Shown: one piece after another, positions 32,114 through 41,692 of the stretch
Numbering within the stretch: the first letter of the stretch is position 1
Layout of the letters: each line of letters opens with the position of its first letter
From: an uncultured Comamonas sp.
GTDB lineage: Bacteria > Pseudomonadota > Gammaproteobacteria > Burkholderiales > Burkholderiaceae_C
Direction of reading: 5' to 3'
Assembly (NCBI GenBank): GCA_947306475.1
Contig: CAMZGS010000011.1
Span: 1-64,000, forward strand
DNA length: 64,000 bases
The notes under the pieces: generated by a model
Database searches by the model: none
Told to the model about the DNA's origin: nothing
The model's input: only the letters and a program-made list of their open reading frames with translations
Position numbers and translations under genes: made by a program

Positions 32114-34919
32114 TAAGCTTGCTGGCTTTGGTGCGGGCGGCTTTGGCTTGGAGCACGCCGCGCGAGTGTGCATCTTGCAGATATGGGCGCAGATAGCGGC
32201 CTGTGTGGCTATCGGGCTGGGCGGCCACATCCTCCGGCGTACCCTGAGCGACGATGCGGCCACCGCCGCTGCCGCCTTCGGGGCCGATGTCGATGACCCA
32301 ATCGGCGGTCTTGATCACGTCCAGATTGTGCTCAATCACCACCAGGGTGTTGCCCGCATCGCGCAGGCGCTGCAGCACCTGGAGCAGCACCTGCACATCG
32401 GCAAAGTGCAAGCCGGTGGTGGGTTCATCCAGGATGTAGAGCGTACGCCCGGTGTCGCGGCGCGCCAGCTCCAGCGCCAGTTTGATACGCTGCGCCTCAC
32501 CACCCGAGAGCGTGGTCGCACTTTGCCCCAGACGGATGTACGACAAGCCCACATCCACCAGCGTTTGCAGGCGTCGCGCCAGCGCCGGTTGGTCGGCAAA
32601 AAAGGTCAAGGCTTCTTCGACCGTCATGTCCAGCACCTGGGCGATGTTGTGGCCTTTCCACTGCACTTCGAGTGTTTCACGGTTGAAGCGCTGGCCCTGG
32701 CAGGCCTCGCACGGCACATACACATCGGGCAAAAAATGCATCTCCACCTTGAGCAGCCCATCGCCCTGGCAGGCTTGGCAGCGCCCTCCGCCCTGCGCCT
32801 GGGGCACGTTAAAGCTAAAGCGCCCGGCGCTGTAGCCGCGCATGCGTGCCAGCTCGGTCTGGGCAAACAGCTCGCGCAAGGGGGCGAGCAAGCCGGTATA
32901 GGTGGCCGGGTTGCTGCGCGGCGTGCGGCCAATCGGGCTTTGATCGACGCCAACCACCTTGTCCAGATACTCCAAACCATGCAGGGCGCGGTGCGGCGCA
33001 GGCACCGTGGTGGCACGCTGCAAGGCCTGGGCCACGGCAGCGTACAAGGTGTCGTTGACCAGCGTGGATTTGCCTGAGCCAGACACGCCCGTCACGCAGG
33101 TGAATAGGCCAATGGGAAAGTCCACATCCACATCCTGCAAGTTGTGGCCGCAGGCTCCTTCAATGCGCAGCACCTGCACTTGGCCGGGCACCTCAGCGGG
33201 CAGACGCGGTGTGCGCCGTAGTGGCACAGCAATCGATTGCGCGCCGCTCAAATACGGGCCGGTGACGGAATCGGGGTGCGCTGCCACCTCGGCAAAACTG
33301 CCCTGGGCCAGCACCCGCCCGCCGTGCACACCGGCGCCGGGGCCCATGTCGATCAGGTGGTCGGCACTGCGCATCATGTCGGCATCGTGCTCGACGACGA
33401 TGACGCTGTTGCCCAGATCGCGCAGGCGCTGCAGCGTGGCAATCAGGCGGTCGTTGTCGCGCTGGTGCAGGCCAATGCTGGGTTCATCGAGCACGTACAT
33501 CACGCCGCTCAAACCACTGCCGATCTGGCTGGCCAGGCGAATGCGCTGCGCCTCACCACCAGACAAACTGGCCGCGCTGCGCGCCAGATTCAGGTAGCCC
33601 AGGCCCACATCCGTCAAAAAGCGCAAACGGCTGCTGATCTCGCGCAGGATGGGCGCGGCAATCTGGCCGGGGTTGCCGGGCAGGCGCACGCTGGCGCACC
33701 AATCCAACGCGTCGGTGAGTGTGCAGGTGGTGAGCTGCTCGATATTGCGCTGCTGCGCGCCCTCGCCCAGATAGACGCTCAGCGCCTCCGGGCGCAGACG
33801 GGCGCCGTGGCAGGCCGGGCAGGGGCTGTGTTCAGGGGCTGCGCCGGACGCAGGGTCTGCGTCAGCGCCCTCTGCCTCGGCAGGTGCATCGGCATCTGCC
33901 ACCGCAGGCACATAGCCCAGCCCGTGGCAGTGCGGGCAGGCGCCCTGCGGCGCATTGAAAGAGAACAAGCGCGGCTCCAGCGGCGGTGTGGTGGCACTGC
34001 ACTGCGGGCAGGCAAAGCGGTTGCTCAAGGCCAATTCCTGGCCGCTGTCCATATCCAGCGCCACGATGCGGCCTGTCTCGGGCACCAGACGCAGCGCGGC
34101 TTCCAGGCTGTCGGCCAGGCGCTCGGCGGCATCGGCGCGGATTTTGAGGCGATCGACCACCACCTCGATGTCGTGCGCCTGCTGGGCATCCAGCGGCGCC
34201 AGATCGCCCGCGTTGAACACACTGCCGTCAATGCGAAAGCGCACAAAGCCCTGCGCCTGCAACTGGTCCAGCAACTGGGCATGCGTGCCCTTGCGCCCCT
34301 GCACCACGGGCGCCAGCAGCATCAGGCGCGTGCCCTCGGGCCAGGTGAGCAGCACATCGACCATCTGGCTGACGCTATGCGCCTGAAGCGCCAGCCCATG
34401 CTGCGGGCAATGCGGCACACCTGCGCGGGCAAAGAGCAGGCGCAGATGGTCGTGGATTTCGGTGACGGTGCCCACGGTGGAGCGCGGGTTGGGGCTGGTG
34501 GCTTTTTGCTCGATGGCAATCGCCGGGGCCAGGCCCTCAATGGCATCCACCTCAGGCTTGTCCAACTGCCCCAGAAACTGGCGTGCGTAGGTCGAAAGGC
34601 TCTCCACATAACGGCGCTGCCCCTCGGCGTACAAGGTGTCAAAGGCCAAACTGGATTTGCCACTGCCCGACACACCCGTAATCACCACCAGCTGATTGCG
34701 CGGAATGTCCACATCCACATTGCGCAGATTGTGCGTGCGCGCGCCGCGAATGCGCATGGGCGCCAGAGCGGCGGGGGCAGCCGATGCATGGGAAGGGGTG
34801 GAAGCAGCAGGAGCAGAGGCAGAAGACGTCACAGGCAACCCGGGCAGAGCACAGGCGTTCCATGATAGGTGCGTTTGCCTGGGCTGGCAGTGCCCATGCA
34901 ACCAGCCTTGGCGCGGCAT
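32103..34919 (-). CDS. uvrA: UvrABC excinuclease subunit A lacking the insertion domain
   Basis: A DNA-damage sensor ATPase of nucleotide excision repair. Two ABC modules are complete: Walker [21 protein letters not shown] and [16 protein letters not shown], signatures [19 protein letters not shown] and [16 protein letters not shown], Walker [12 protein letters not shown] and [11 protein letters not shown]. The UvrB-binding domain (CPQH...QPEG-like) and the C-terminal zinc module CQAC...CEAC are present. Between CPHCHG and CPACHGARL only an acidic Ala/Asp/Glu linker remains, so the insertion domain of about 85 residues is gone. The start is uncertain: the ATG at 34919 has AGAAGG upstream, while the core begins at 34757 ([11 protein letters not shown]); the Ala/Ser/Pro-rich lead between them may be untranslated. 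Confidence 0.93.
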   Translation of the reverse strand: MPRQGWLHGHCQPRQTHLSWNACALPGLPVTSSASAPAASTPSHASAAPAALAPMRIRGARTHNLRNVDVDIPRNQLVVITGVSGSGKSSLAFDTLYAEGQRRYVESLSTYARQFLGQLDKPEVDAIEGLAPAIAIEQKATSPNPRSTVGTVTEIHDHLRLLFARAGVPHCPQHGLALQAHSVSQMVDVLLTWPEGTRLMLLAPVVQGRKGTHAQLLDQLQAQGFVRFRIDGSVFNAGDLAPLDAQQAHDIEVVVDRLKIRADAAERLADSLEAALRLVPETGRIVALDMDSGQELALSNRFACPQCSATTPPLEPRLFSFNAPQGACPHCHGLGYVPAVADADAPAEAEGADADPASGAAPEHSPCPACHGARLRPEALSVYLGEGAQQRNIEQLTTCTLTDALDWCASVRLPGNPGQIAAPILREISSRLRFLTDVGLGYLNLARSAASLSGGEAQRIRLASQIGSGLSGVMYVLDEPSIGLHQRDNDRLIATLQRLRDLGNSVIVVEHDADMMRSADHLIDMGPGAGVHGGRVLAQGSFAEVAAHPDSVTGPYLSGAQSIAVPLRRTPRLPAEVPGQVQVLRIEGACGHNLQDVDVDFPIGLFTCVTGVSGSGKSTLVNDTLYAAVAQALQRATTVPAPHRALHGLEYLDKVVGVDQSPIGRTPRSNPATYTGLLAPLRELFAQTELARMRGYSAGRFSFNVPQAQGGGRCQACQGDGLLKVEMHFLPDVYVPCEACQGQRFNRETLEVQWKGHNIAQVLDMTVEEALTFFADQPALARRLQTLVDVGLSYIRLGQSATTLSGGEAQRIKLALELARRDTGRTLYILDEPTTGLHFADVQVLLQVLQRLRDAGNTLVVIEHNLDVIKTADWVIDIGPEGGSGGGRIVAQGTPEDVAAQPDSHTGRYLRPYLQDAHSRGVLQAKAARTKASKLKNT

Positions 34920-35052
34920 ACGCCCTTCTTCGCGCGCGCTGGAGGCAGAGGCTGGACAATAGCCCGCTTTTGGTTTGTCCGTTTTTCTGCATCCTGTGTC
35001 ACGCGCATCCCCTTCCCCCTCCTCCAGCCCGCACGCTGCGGCCCCTTCCACC

Positions 35053-36249
35053 ATGACCCCGGCAGAACTGCGCGCCAGCGCCAGCTTGGCGCTGATCTTT
35101 GCGCTGCGCATGCTGGGGCTGTTTCTGGTGCTGCCGGTGTTTGCGCTGGAGGCGCGCCACTACGCCGGGGGCGACGATCCGGCCATGGTCGGCCTGGCAC
35201 TGGGCCTGTATGGCCTGACGCAGGCGGTGTTTCAACTGCCGCTGGGCATCGCCTCCGACCGCTTTGGGCGCAAGAAAGTCATCGTGCTGGGCCTGCTGGT
35301 GTTTGCCGTCGGCAGTCTGGTGGCGGCGCTGGCCGATAGCCTGCTGGGCCTGATGTGGGGCCGCGCACTGCAAGGCGCTGGGGCCGTATCGGCAGCGGTG
35401 ACGGCGCTGCTGGCCGATCTGACGCGCCAGAGCGTGCGCACCAAGGCCATGGCCATGGTTGGCGGCAGCATTGCGCTGATGTTTTCCGTCGCGCTGGTGA
35501 TCAGCCCCTTGCTGGCGGCCTGGGCCGGGTTGCCCGGCATTTTTGGTCTGACGCTGGCGCTGACCCTGGCGGCGATTGCCGCCATCGTCTGGGTGGTGCC
35601 GCCCGAGCCTGCGCAGCGTAGCGATCTGCCACGCGGGCGCTTTGCCGATCTGCTGCAACACGCCGATCTGCTGCGCCTCAACGCCGGCGTGTTCGTGCTG
35701 CACACCGTGCAGATGGCGATGTGGGTGGCCGTGCCCACGCTGCTGGTGCAGGCCGGGCTGCTCAAGGCCGCGCACTGGCAGGTGTATCTGCCCACGGTGC
35801 TGCTGTCGTTTGTCGCGCTCGGTGGACTGTTCCGTCTGGAGCGCAAGGGCCAGCTGCGCGCGGCGCTGCTGCTGTCGATTGCGCTGGTGCTGCTGGTGCA
35901 GCTGGGTCTGGGGGCACAGGCCTGGCTGGGCGGTCAGCCTGCGCTGTGGCTGCTGGGCCTGTGGTTGCTGGTGTTCTTTGTCGGCTTCAACATGCTGGAG
36001 GCCACGCAGCCCAGCCTGATCTCGCGCATGGCGCCCGACAACCTGCGCGGCGCGGCGCTGGGTGCCTACAACACGCTGCAATCGCTGGGCCTGTTTGCTG
36101 GCGGTGCCATCGGCGGCATGCTGGCACGCCAGGGCAGCATGCAGACGGTGTTCATGGCCACCAGCGCACTGTGCGTGCTGTGGCTGCTGATCACCTGGCC
36201 GCTACAGCCCGTGGGCCGTCACAGCGTGGCGACTACGCAAAAAGCATAG
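35053..36249 (+). CDS. MFS transporter (YajR/DHA1-like drug antiporter)
   Basis: A 398-residue transporter with twelve predicted membrane helices. Motif A between TM2 and TM3 is [17 protein letters not shown]; motif B/C-like segments [22 protein letters not shown] and the antiporter-type [18 protein letters not shown] follow. It resembles YajR but lacks that protein's C-terminal soluble domain. The ATG at 35053 is used because the frame upstream (to 34975) is low-complexity Ser/Pro. It is divergent from uvrA with 133 bp between. The substrate is unknown; export of a toxic small molecule is the family expectation. Confidence 0.85.
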   Translation: MTPAELRASASLALIFALRMLGLFLVLPVFALEARHYAGGDDPAMVGLALGLYGLTQAVFQLPLGIASDRFGRKKVIVLGLLVFAVGSLVAALADSLLGLMWGRALQGAGAVSAAVTALLADLTRQSVRTKAMAMVGGSIALMFSVALVISPLLAAWAGLPGIFGLTLALTLAAIAAIVWVVPPEPAQRSDLPRGRFADLLQHADLLRLNAGVFVLHTVQMAMWVAVPTLLVQAGLLKAAHWQVYLPTVLLSFVALGGLFRLERKGQLRAALLLSIALVLLVQLGLGAQAWLGGQPALWLLGLWLLVFFVGFNMLEATQPSLISRMAPDNLRGAALGAYNTLQSLGLFAGGAIGGMLARQGSMQTVFMATSALCVLWLLITWPLQPVGRHSVATTQKA

Positions 36250-36336
36250 CACCTGGCGCTTCAAATACGCTATTTCAGGTTGTTTTCTAGCTGAAATCCT
36301 TTATTCATCAGCGCAAATAGCTTCTTTTTTCATAAC
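36241..36336 (+). repeat. dispersed repeat pair forming the radA leader
   Basis: Two half-elements lie in the 87-bp gap: AAGCATAGCACCTGGCGCTT and, at the 3' end, ATCAGCGCAAATAGCTTCTT followed by TTTTCATAAC directly at the radA GTG. The 3' end has the same U-rich character as the copies before the M20 gene, pepP and ugd. No ribosome binding site is visible. Confidence 0.55.
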
Positions 36337-37725
36337 GTGGCCAAAGACAAGACCCTTTTCACCTGCAACGCCTGCGGCGCCACCAGCCCGCGCTGGCTGG
36401 GCAAATGCCCCGGCTGCGGTGCCTGGAACAGCCTGGTGGAAACCGTGGCCGAAAGCGCCAGCCCCAGCAAAAACCGCCTGGCCACTGCGCCGCAAGGCTA
36501 TGCCGGCCTGGCCAACGCCCAGCCGGTGACGCCGCTGGCGGCCATCGAGGCCCAAGATGTGGCGCGCACGCCCAGTGGCCTCACCGAGCTGGACCGGGTG
36601 CTGGGCGGCGGCGTGGTCGAAGGCGGCGTGGTGCTGATTGGCGGCGATCCGGGCATCGGCAAATCCACGCTGCTGCTGCAGGCCATGGATGCGCTGCAGC
36701 GCAGCGGCCTGCCCACGCTGTATGTGACGGGCGAAGAAAGCGGCGCCCAGGTGGCGCTGCGCTCGCGCCGCCTGGGTATTGAGGGCAGTCAGGTCAACCT
36801 GCTGGCAGAAATCCAGCTGGAAAAAATCCTGGCCACCATCGATGCCGTGCAACCGGCGGTGGTGGTGATCGACTCGATCCAGACCATGTATTCCGACCAG
36901 CTCAGCAGCGCCCCTGGCTCGGTGGCCCAGGTGCGCGAATGCGCGGCGCACCTGACGCGCATGGCCAAGAGCACCGGCATCACGGTGATTTTGGTGGGCC
37001 ACGTGACCAAGGAAGGCGCCCTGGCCGGACCGCGCGTGCTGGAGCACATGGTCGACACGGTGCTGTACTTTGAGGGCGACACGCACAGCCCGCACCGGCT
37101 GATCCGCGCCATCAAGAACCGCTTTGGTGCGGTGAATGAAATCGGCGTATTTGCCATGACGGAGAAGGGCCTCAAGGGCGTCTCCAACCCCAGCGCTATT
37201 TTCTTGAGCCAGCACAGCGAGCCGGTGCCCGGCAGCTGCGTGCTGGTCACGCTCGAAGGCACGCGCCCGCTGTTGGTGGAAATTCAGGCCCTGGTCGATG
37301 GCGGCAGCCCCGCGCCCCGGCGCCTGTCGGTGGGGCTGGAGCGCGACCGCCTGGCGATGCTGCTGGCCGTGCTCAGCCGCCACGCCGGTGTGGCCTGCGC
37401 CGATCAGGATGTGTTTGTCAACGCCGTGGGCGGCGTGCGCATCAGCGAACCGGCGGCCGACCTGGCCGTCATGCTGGCCATCACCAGCAGCCTGCGCGGC
37501 AAGGCGCTGCCGCGCGGCTTTATCGCCTTTGGCGAAGTGGGCCTGGCCGGGGAAATCCGCCCCGCCCCGCGCGGCCAGGAGCGCCTGAAGGAAGCCGCCA
37601 AGCTGGGCTTTACCACCGCCATCGTGCCCAAGGCCAATGCGCCCAAGAAGCCCATCCCCGGCCTGACCATCCACGCCGTCGAGCGCGTCGATGAAGCCAT
37701 GCACACCTTGCGCGCGCTGGAGTAG
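36337..37725 (+). CDS. radA: DNA repair protein RadA (DnaB-type branch-migration helicase)
   Basis: A 462-residue protein acting with RecA in recombination intermediates. A zinc finger Cys10-Cys13/Cys24-Cys27 is followed by a RecA-like core with Walker A GGDPGIGKST (residues 102-111), the RadA-specific KNRFG (IKNRFGAVNEIGVF) and a Lon-protease-like C-terminal domain (GGVRISEPAADLAV, GFIAFGEVGLAGEIRP). The start is GTG: the translated opening AKDKTLFTC aligns exactly with RadA N-termini and an in-frame stop lies at 36292-36294. There is no Shine-Dalgarno sequence. Confidence 0.96.
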   Translation: MAKDKTLFTCNACGATSPRWLGKCPGCGAWNSLVETVAESASPSKNRLATAPQGYAGLANAQPVTPLAAIEAQDVARTPSGLTELDRVLGGGVVEGGVVLIGGDPGIGKSTLLLQAMDALQRSGLPTLYVTGEESGAQVALRSRRLGIEGSQVNLLAEIQLEKILATIDAVQPAVVVIDSIQTMYSDQLSSAPGSVAQVRECAAHLTRMAKSTGITVILVGHVTKEGALAGPRVLEHMVDTVLYFEGDTHSPHRLIRAIKNRFGAVNEIGVFAMTEKGLKGVSNPSAIFLSQHSEPVPGSCVLVTLEGTRPLLVEIQALVDGGSPAPRRLSVGLERDRLAMLLAVLSRHAGVACADQDVFVNAVGGVRISEPAADLAVMLAITSSLRGKALPRGFIAFGEVGLAGEIRPAPRGQERLKEAAKLGFTTAIVPKANAPKKPIPGLTIHAVERVDEAMHTLRALE

Positions 37726-37810
37726 CGCGGCTGCCCACCCCGGCCCACAGCCACGACCAGCGCCTTAAAATCCCCCGCTTGACCGCATCCATCCAGAAAG
37801 AGACACCCAC

Positions 37811-38023
37811 ATGAGCACCGCCAAAGCCACCGTAGAACTGACCGCCCACGACCTCAACCCCGCAGGCGACGTTTACTGCCCCCACCCCAAGGCCGACATG
37901 AAGCTGTGGAACAACCACCCACGCGTCTACATCGACGTCGGCCACGACGGCAAAGGCAAGTGCCCCTACTGCGGCATGGTGTACCAGCTCAAGGCCGGTG
38001 AAGTGTTCAAGGGCGGGCACTAA
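37811..38023 (+). CDS. small zinc-finger protein (zf-CHCC, NDUFS6-like)
   Basis: A 70-residue protein with YCPHPKADM and GKCPYCGMVYQL, giving the Cys/His set of the zf-CHCC family, related to the mitochondrial complex I subunit NDUFS6. It is conserved and usually uncharacterised in betaproteobacteria. Its start ATG has AGAGAC-like purines upstream. It lies between radA and the LPS cluster and has its own hairpin downstream (38051-38073). Confidence 0.85.
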   Translation: MSTAKATVELTAHDLNPAGDVYCPHPKADMKLWNNHPRVYIDVGHDGKGKCPYCGMVYQLKAGEVFKGGH

Positions 38024-38050
38024 AGCTGCGCCAGCGCTTCTCATGCACAG

Positions 38051-38084
38051 TGCCGCACGCCCTGCCTGCGGCATTTGTTTTTTG
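38051..38084 (+). terminator. putative terminator after the zinc-finger gene
   Basis: TGCCGCA (38051-38057) pairs with TGCGGCA (38067-38073) around a 9-nt loop, followed by TTTGTTTTTT. It is of moderate strength. Confidence 0.6.
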
Positions 38085-38108
38085 ATCTTCTGATTTCTGG
38101 AACCTCTG

Positions 38109-38915
38109 GTGCCTGCCTCTACTTCTGCTTCTTCCTCCTCACGACCTACGCTGACCATTGGCGTGCTGACGCTCAACGAGGCGCATTGCATTCGCGCCTG
38201 CCTGGAAAGTGCCGCCTTTGCGGACCAGGTGCTGGTCGTGGACAGCGGCAGCCGCGATGGCACGGTGGAAATTGCCCAATCGATGGGCGCAGAGGTGCAC
38301 ATCTACCCCGATTGGCAAGGCTTTGCGGTTCAACGCAACCGCTTGCTACAGCATGCCAACGGCGACTACATCTTTTTCCTAGATGCCGATGAAGTCATGC
38401 CTCCAGACTTTCAGGCGGCCCTGCAAAAAATCGTCGCCAGCCAGGAACAGGCCGTCTGGCAAATCCGCTGGCGCATGGTGGCGTTTGGTAAAGAGCTGAA
38501 GCACTTTCGCTCCAACTCCTGGATTGAGCGCCTCTTTGTGCGCCAGCAGCTGCAAGGCTTTACCGGTGTCGTGCACGAGCAGGCCCAGCTGGCTACGCCC
38601 AACATGCCGCGACACAAAATCCAGCCACCCCTGCTGCACCACTCGCGCCATAGTGTCCAGGCCAGCCTGGAAAAGCTGACGCAATACGCCGTGCTGGGGG
38701 CCGCCAAACGCGCCGAGAAAGGCAAGCGCGGCGGGGTGCTACGTGGACTGGCATCGGGCGGTTCCATGTTTTTACGGCTCTATATTTTGCATCTGGGGTT
38801 TTTATCGGGCGGTGCAGGTTTTTTATATTGCCTTTTTGTGGCACTGGAAGCTTTTTTCCGTTACGCAGCACTTGGATATGATGCAAACATCCAATCCAAT
38901 ATCAAGAGAAACTAA
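38109..38915 (+). CDS. family 2 glycosyltransferase (WaaE/KdtX-like, LPS core)
   Basis: A 268-residue GT-A enzyme. The opening SRPTLTIGVLTLNEAHCIRACLES leads to VVDSGSRDGT and the DxD-type metal site FFLDADEVMP. The pattern HYxWF-like WQGFAVQRN and the middle segment TGVVHEQ are typical of WaaE, the LPS core beta-1,4-glucosyltransferase acting on heptose I. A hydrophobic C-terminal segment (LRLYILHLGFLSGG) fits membrane association. The start is the GTG at 38109. It is the first gene of the LPS run, and base composition drops sharply in its last 150 bp. Confidence 0.85.
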   Translation: MPASTSASSSSRPTLTIGVLTLNEAHCIRACLESAAFADQVLVVDSGSRDGTVEIAQSMGAEVHIYPDWQGFAVQRNRLLQHANGDYIFFLDADEVMPPDFQAALQKIVASQEQAVWQIRWRMVAFGKELKHFRSNSWIERLFVRQQLQGFTGVVHEQAQLATPNMPRHKIQPPLLHHSRHSVQASLEKLTQYAVLGAAKRAEKGKRGGVLRGLASGGSMFLRLYILHLGFLSGGAGFLYCLFVALEAFFRYAALGYDANIQSNIKRN

Positions 38916-38917
38916 TC

Positions 38918-39709
38918 ATGCAAAACTTTGATATATGCGTGATCTCTCTGCCGGATCAGCATGTACGCAGAGAAAAAATTAGGAAAATATTTGCTCCCCA
39001 CGCTGCTGCTTGGTCTTTTGTGGATGCTATTGCAGGTAAAGACCTTTCCCCCAGCCACCCTGCATGGGCACACTACCACCAGTCCAAACGTGTGGGTATG
39101 GTCGGTTACGACATGCGTCCTAATGAAATTGCCTGCTTTCTTTCCCATCAAAAAGCGTGGCGGCGCTGCGTCGACAACCAAACACCGACCCTGATCTTAG
39201 AGGACGATATAAAAATAAAAGAAAAATTAGATTTTGAAGAATTTATAGCAACCACCAATCAGGCATGCACATTCCTCAATAAAAATTTTATTATTCGACT
39301 GGGCAATACGCACTACAAAACAAAAAACACTATTCTTAAAAAAATATCTGACTCCTTCAGCCTTGCGCGCTACCAAGAAGATCCACAATCAGCATTTGCA
39401 TACTTAATATCTCCACAGACGGCTGCAAAATTGCTGCGGCACAGTGAAAAGTTTTTTACACCTGTCGATAATTTCATGTGGCGGGGCTGGGAACATTCCT
39501 GCCATGTTTTAGACATCGTGCCCGATTTGGTTTACACCTCTGAAGAAGACAATCCCTCCAACATCGGCGACCGATCCAAACCCAAAATTAGCCTTGTAAA
39601 AAAAATCCGCCGAGAGATACTGAGACCCATACTCAACAGAGGGAAGAAATTTTACGAGTTGACTGCTCTTAAAAAAATACAGTCAAGTATAAAAGTGCAA
39701 GATGATTAA
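38918..39709 (+). CDS. family 25 glycosyltransferase (LPS core/O-antigen)
   Basis: A 263-residue member of GT25 (LPS glycosyltransferases such as Lex1/LgtB). It begins DICVISLPDQHVRREKI, has the conserved EIACFLSHQKAWRRCVD and the metal site LILEDDIKI, then AYLISPQTAAKLL and PVDNFMW. The donor sugar is usually galactose in this family but cannot be assigned. It is AT-rich relative to its surroundings, 2 nt behind the WaaE-like gene, and overlaps the ligase gene by 8 nt. Confidence 0.88.
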   Translation: MQNFDICVISLPDQHVRREKIRKIFAPHAAAWSFVDAIAGKDLSPSHPAWAHYHQSKRVGMVGYDMRPNEIACFLSHQKAWRRCVDNQTPTLILEDDIKIKEKLDFEEFIATTNQACTFLNKNFIIRLGNTHYKTKNTILKKISDSFSLARYQEDPQSAFAYLISPQTAAKLLRHSEKFFTPVDNFMWRGWEHSCHVLDIVPDLVYTSEEDNPSNIGDRSKPKISLVKKIRREILRPILNRGKKFYELTALKKIQSSIKVQDD

Positions 39710-40976
39710 CTTCAAAAACACTCCACTACTTTTTTCCAATCTGTCTGCATTTTTTTTCTTTGCATTATTCCTGTCCGTCAAATCCGCTTATTCTTGGGCC
39801 ATCGGACTGACCCTGCTGACAGCCATAATTTCCACAAAGAACATCATTAACCAGAAGCTGGACCAGAAAACCATAGTTCTAGGGGTCTTTTTCTTGCTGA
39901 CTGGCGTGGTATGGAGCCACACCTTCGATGGCTGGTTCACCTGGAGTACAGAAGGCGACTACTTTGCCAAATATGCGCTAGGTGCTTTTTGCACCATTGC
40001 TCTTTGTAGCACTACGATCCAGCCTAGATTTCTGATTTATGGACTTTCTATCGGCTGCCTTTCTGCCGCAACGCTAGCCATGCTGCAGTTTCCAGAAAGC
40101 GGACGTGCTGCTGGCTATACCAATGCCATCAGATTTGGAAATATCGCCATACTCATGGGTTTTTCCTGCTGGATTTTCTCTTGTACAAAATCCATAAAAA
40201 TTCAAGAGCGTCTCTGGCTTCTTTTGGCGGGATCTTTAGGTATTCTTGCATCCTTTCTTTCTTTATCCAGAGGCGGATGGCTGTTATTTTTGGCACTCCC
40301 TTTTTTTGCTGCATTTATAGCCAAGAAATACATCCAAAACCATCGCAAAAAAATACTTTTTATATCGATTCTTGCGTTAGCCGCAGGCATCTTGGCAATT
40401 CAAAACACGCCGATTTTAAGAGATCGCGTACTCTTAGTGCAAAAAGAAGTTCAAGGGTATTTTCAGCACAAAGATGTCTACGCCACGTCGTCCGTGGGCG
40501 CACGTCTGGAGCAATGGCATCTAGCCTGGAATTTAGGCTGGGAAAAGCCCTTTACAGGCTGGGGTGACCAGGGCATCCATTTAGCCAAAGAGCAATATGT
40601 TGAAGCCCAAAAAGCACACCCTTCCATCTTTGAAATCCACCACTCCCACAATGACTTGCTGGAAATGTGGGCGCGCCGTGGAATTTTTGGTGTGGTCTTT
40701 ATATTGGGTATCTACCTGATACCTATTTTGGTATTCTTTCCAACCCAAAAATCCATATCACGCATCCAACAAGAAAAAAAGAGTGAATATATTGCTTTGC
40801 ACTTAATCGGTCTTCTCTTGCCAACGGGTTACTTTATATTTGGCCTGACCGATGTTTTCTTCAACCTCAGCATCGGACACCATTTCTATATCTTTGCACA
40901 GATTTTTATTTTGGCTGCCATTCAGGGAATGCAACAATCATTTCCTGCACCTCATATCAAACTTTCACACCCATGA
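39702..40976 (+). CDS. O-antigen ligase family membrane protein (WaaL-like)
   Basis: A 424-residue polytopic protein with about eleven hydrophobic segments. The Wzy_C domain is visible: the long periplasmic loop contains GARLEQWHLAWNLGWEKPFTGWGDQG and the conserved HSHNDLLEMWARRG. This is the WaaL/Wzy family, which joins O-antigen to lipid A-core or polymerises repeats. Position between LPS core transferases argues for the ligase. AT-rich. Its stop overlaps the next gene (ATGA). Confidence 0.88.
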   Translation: MINFKNTPLLFSNLSAFFFFALFLSVKSAYSWAIGLTLLTAIISTKNIINQKLDQKTIVLGVFFLLTGVVWSHTFDGWFTWSTEGDYFAKYALGAFCTIALCSTTIQPRFLIYGLSIGCLSAATLAMLQFPESGRAAGYTNAIRFGNIAILMGFSCWIFSCTKSIKIQERLWLLLAGSLGILASFLSLSRGGWLLFLALPFFAAFIAKKYIQNHRKKILFISILALAAGILAIQNTPILRDRVLLVQKEVQGYFQHKDVYATSSVGARLEQWHLAWNLGWEKPFTGWGDQGIHLAKEQYVEAQKAHPSIFEIHHSHNDLLEMWARRGIFGVVFILGIYLIPILVFFPTQKSISRIQQEKKSEYIALHLIGLLLPTGYFIFGLTDVFFNLSIGHHFYIFAQIFILAAIQGMQQSFPAPHIKLSHP

Positions 40977-41617
40977 TTTTTTTGAATGACATCCAAAATA
41001 TTGGCAGCGGCACGATTAAAGACGTGTACCAGCACCCGCAGCACCACAATCAAATTATCAAGATCATCAAACCAAGTCTTGTGACCCACGATGGCGGATT
41101 TCTAAAACACGGAAAATTCAAACGCCATGTACAACAAGGCATTTACCGCCAATTTAGAAGAGAGCTGCTGCAATATCTGCAACTGTGCAAAACCCACTAT
41201 GCCAGCGGGCAGTTTATTTTTCCCGTGGAAACGCCCTACGGCCTGGTGGCGACCGACCAGGGCTTGGGCTTGGTCACTGAAAAAATCACCGCCCCCGATG
41301 GCCGGGGCTGGACGCTGGAAGCCCTGGCGCGCGGTACCGTGCTGCAGCCCCGGCATTACCAGGCGCTGGAGCGGTTCTTTGATGATTGCGTGCGTTTGCA
41401 CATCGTCTTTGGGGAGGTGAACATCGCCGGCCTCATGTACACCGAAGGGCGCAGTGGCCGCCCCGAGTTTGTGCTGGTCGATGGCATCGGGGAAAAGCTG
41501 CTCATCCCCATCCGCGCCATGAGTGCCAGGATCAGTGCGCGCTATGTGCGCAAGGTGCAGCGGCGCATCATGGCGCAGGTGGCTGCCCTGCAAGCACAGC
41601 ACGGTACAGCAGCCTGA
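40973..41617 (+). CDS. YrbL-family protein (kinase-like fold), LPS cluster
   Basis: A 214-residue protein matching the PhoP-regulated YrbL family: IGSGTIKDVYQHP (ATP-site glycine loop and lysine strand NQIIKII), RRELLQYLQLCK, then GLGLVTEKITAPDG and HIVFGEVNIAGLMYTE, VLVDGIGEKLLIP. The layout is that of a protein-kinase-like fold in which D-rich catalytic elements are modified. The role is not known; being translationally coupled to waaL suggests action on LPS core. The first 200 bp are AT-rich and the rest GC-rich, so a recombination border may lie inside. Confidence 0.8.
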   Translation: MIFLNDIQNIGSGTIKDVYQHPQHHNQIIKIIKPSLVTHDGGFLKHGKFKRHVQQGIYRQFRRELLQYLQLCKTHYASGQFIFPVETPYGLVATDQGLGLVTEKITAPDGRGWTLEALARGTVLQPRHYQALERFFDDCVRLHIVFGEVNIAGLMYTEGRSGRPEFVLVDGIGEKLLIPIRAMSARISARYVRKVQRRIMAQVAALQAQHGTAA

Positions 41618-41632
41618 GACTCCTTAACGCAT

Positions 41633-41692
41633 TTTGATAGCTACAAGCGCTTGCCACATAAGCGTTTGATCCATATTTTCCTCATATTCCCC
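41633..41692 (+). repeat. dispersed repeat before the phosphoethanolamine transferase-like gene
   Basis: GATAGCTACAAGCGCTTGCC, then ATAAGCGTTTGATCCATATT and TTCCTCATATTCCCC end at the ATG at 41693. It is the same orientation as the copies before ugd and the M20 gene, and it gives a leader without a Shine-Dalgarno sequence. Confidence 0.65.

Noticed and set aside
34920..35111. Upstream extension of the uvrA frame
   Set aside because: Low-complexity residues, overlaps the MFS leader, and no UvrA homologue begins there.
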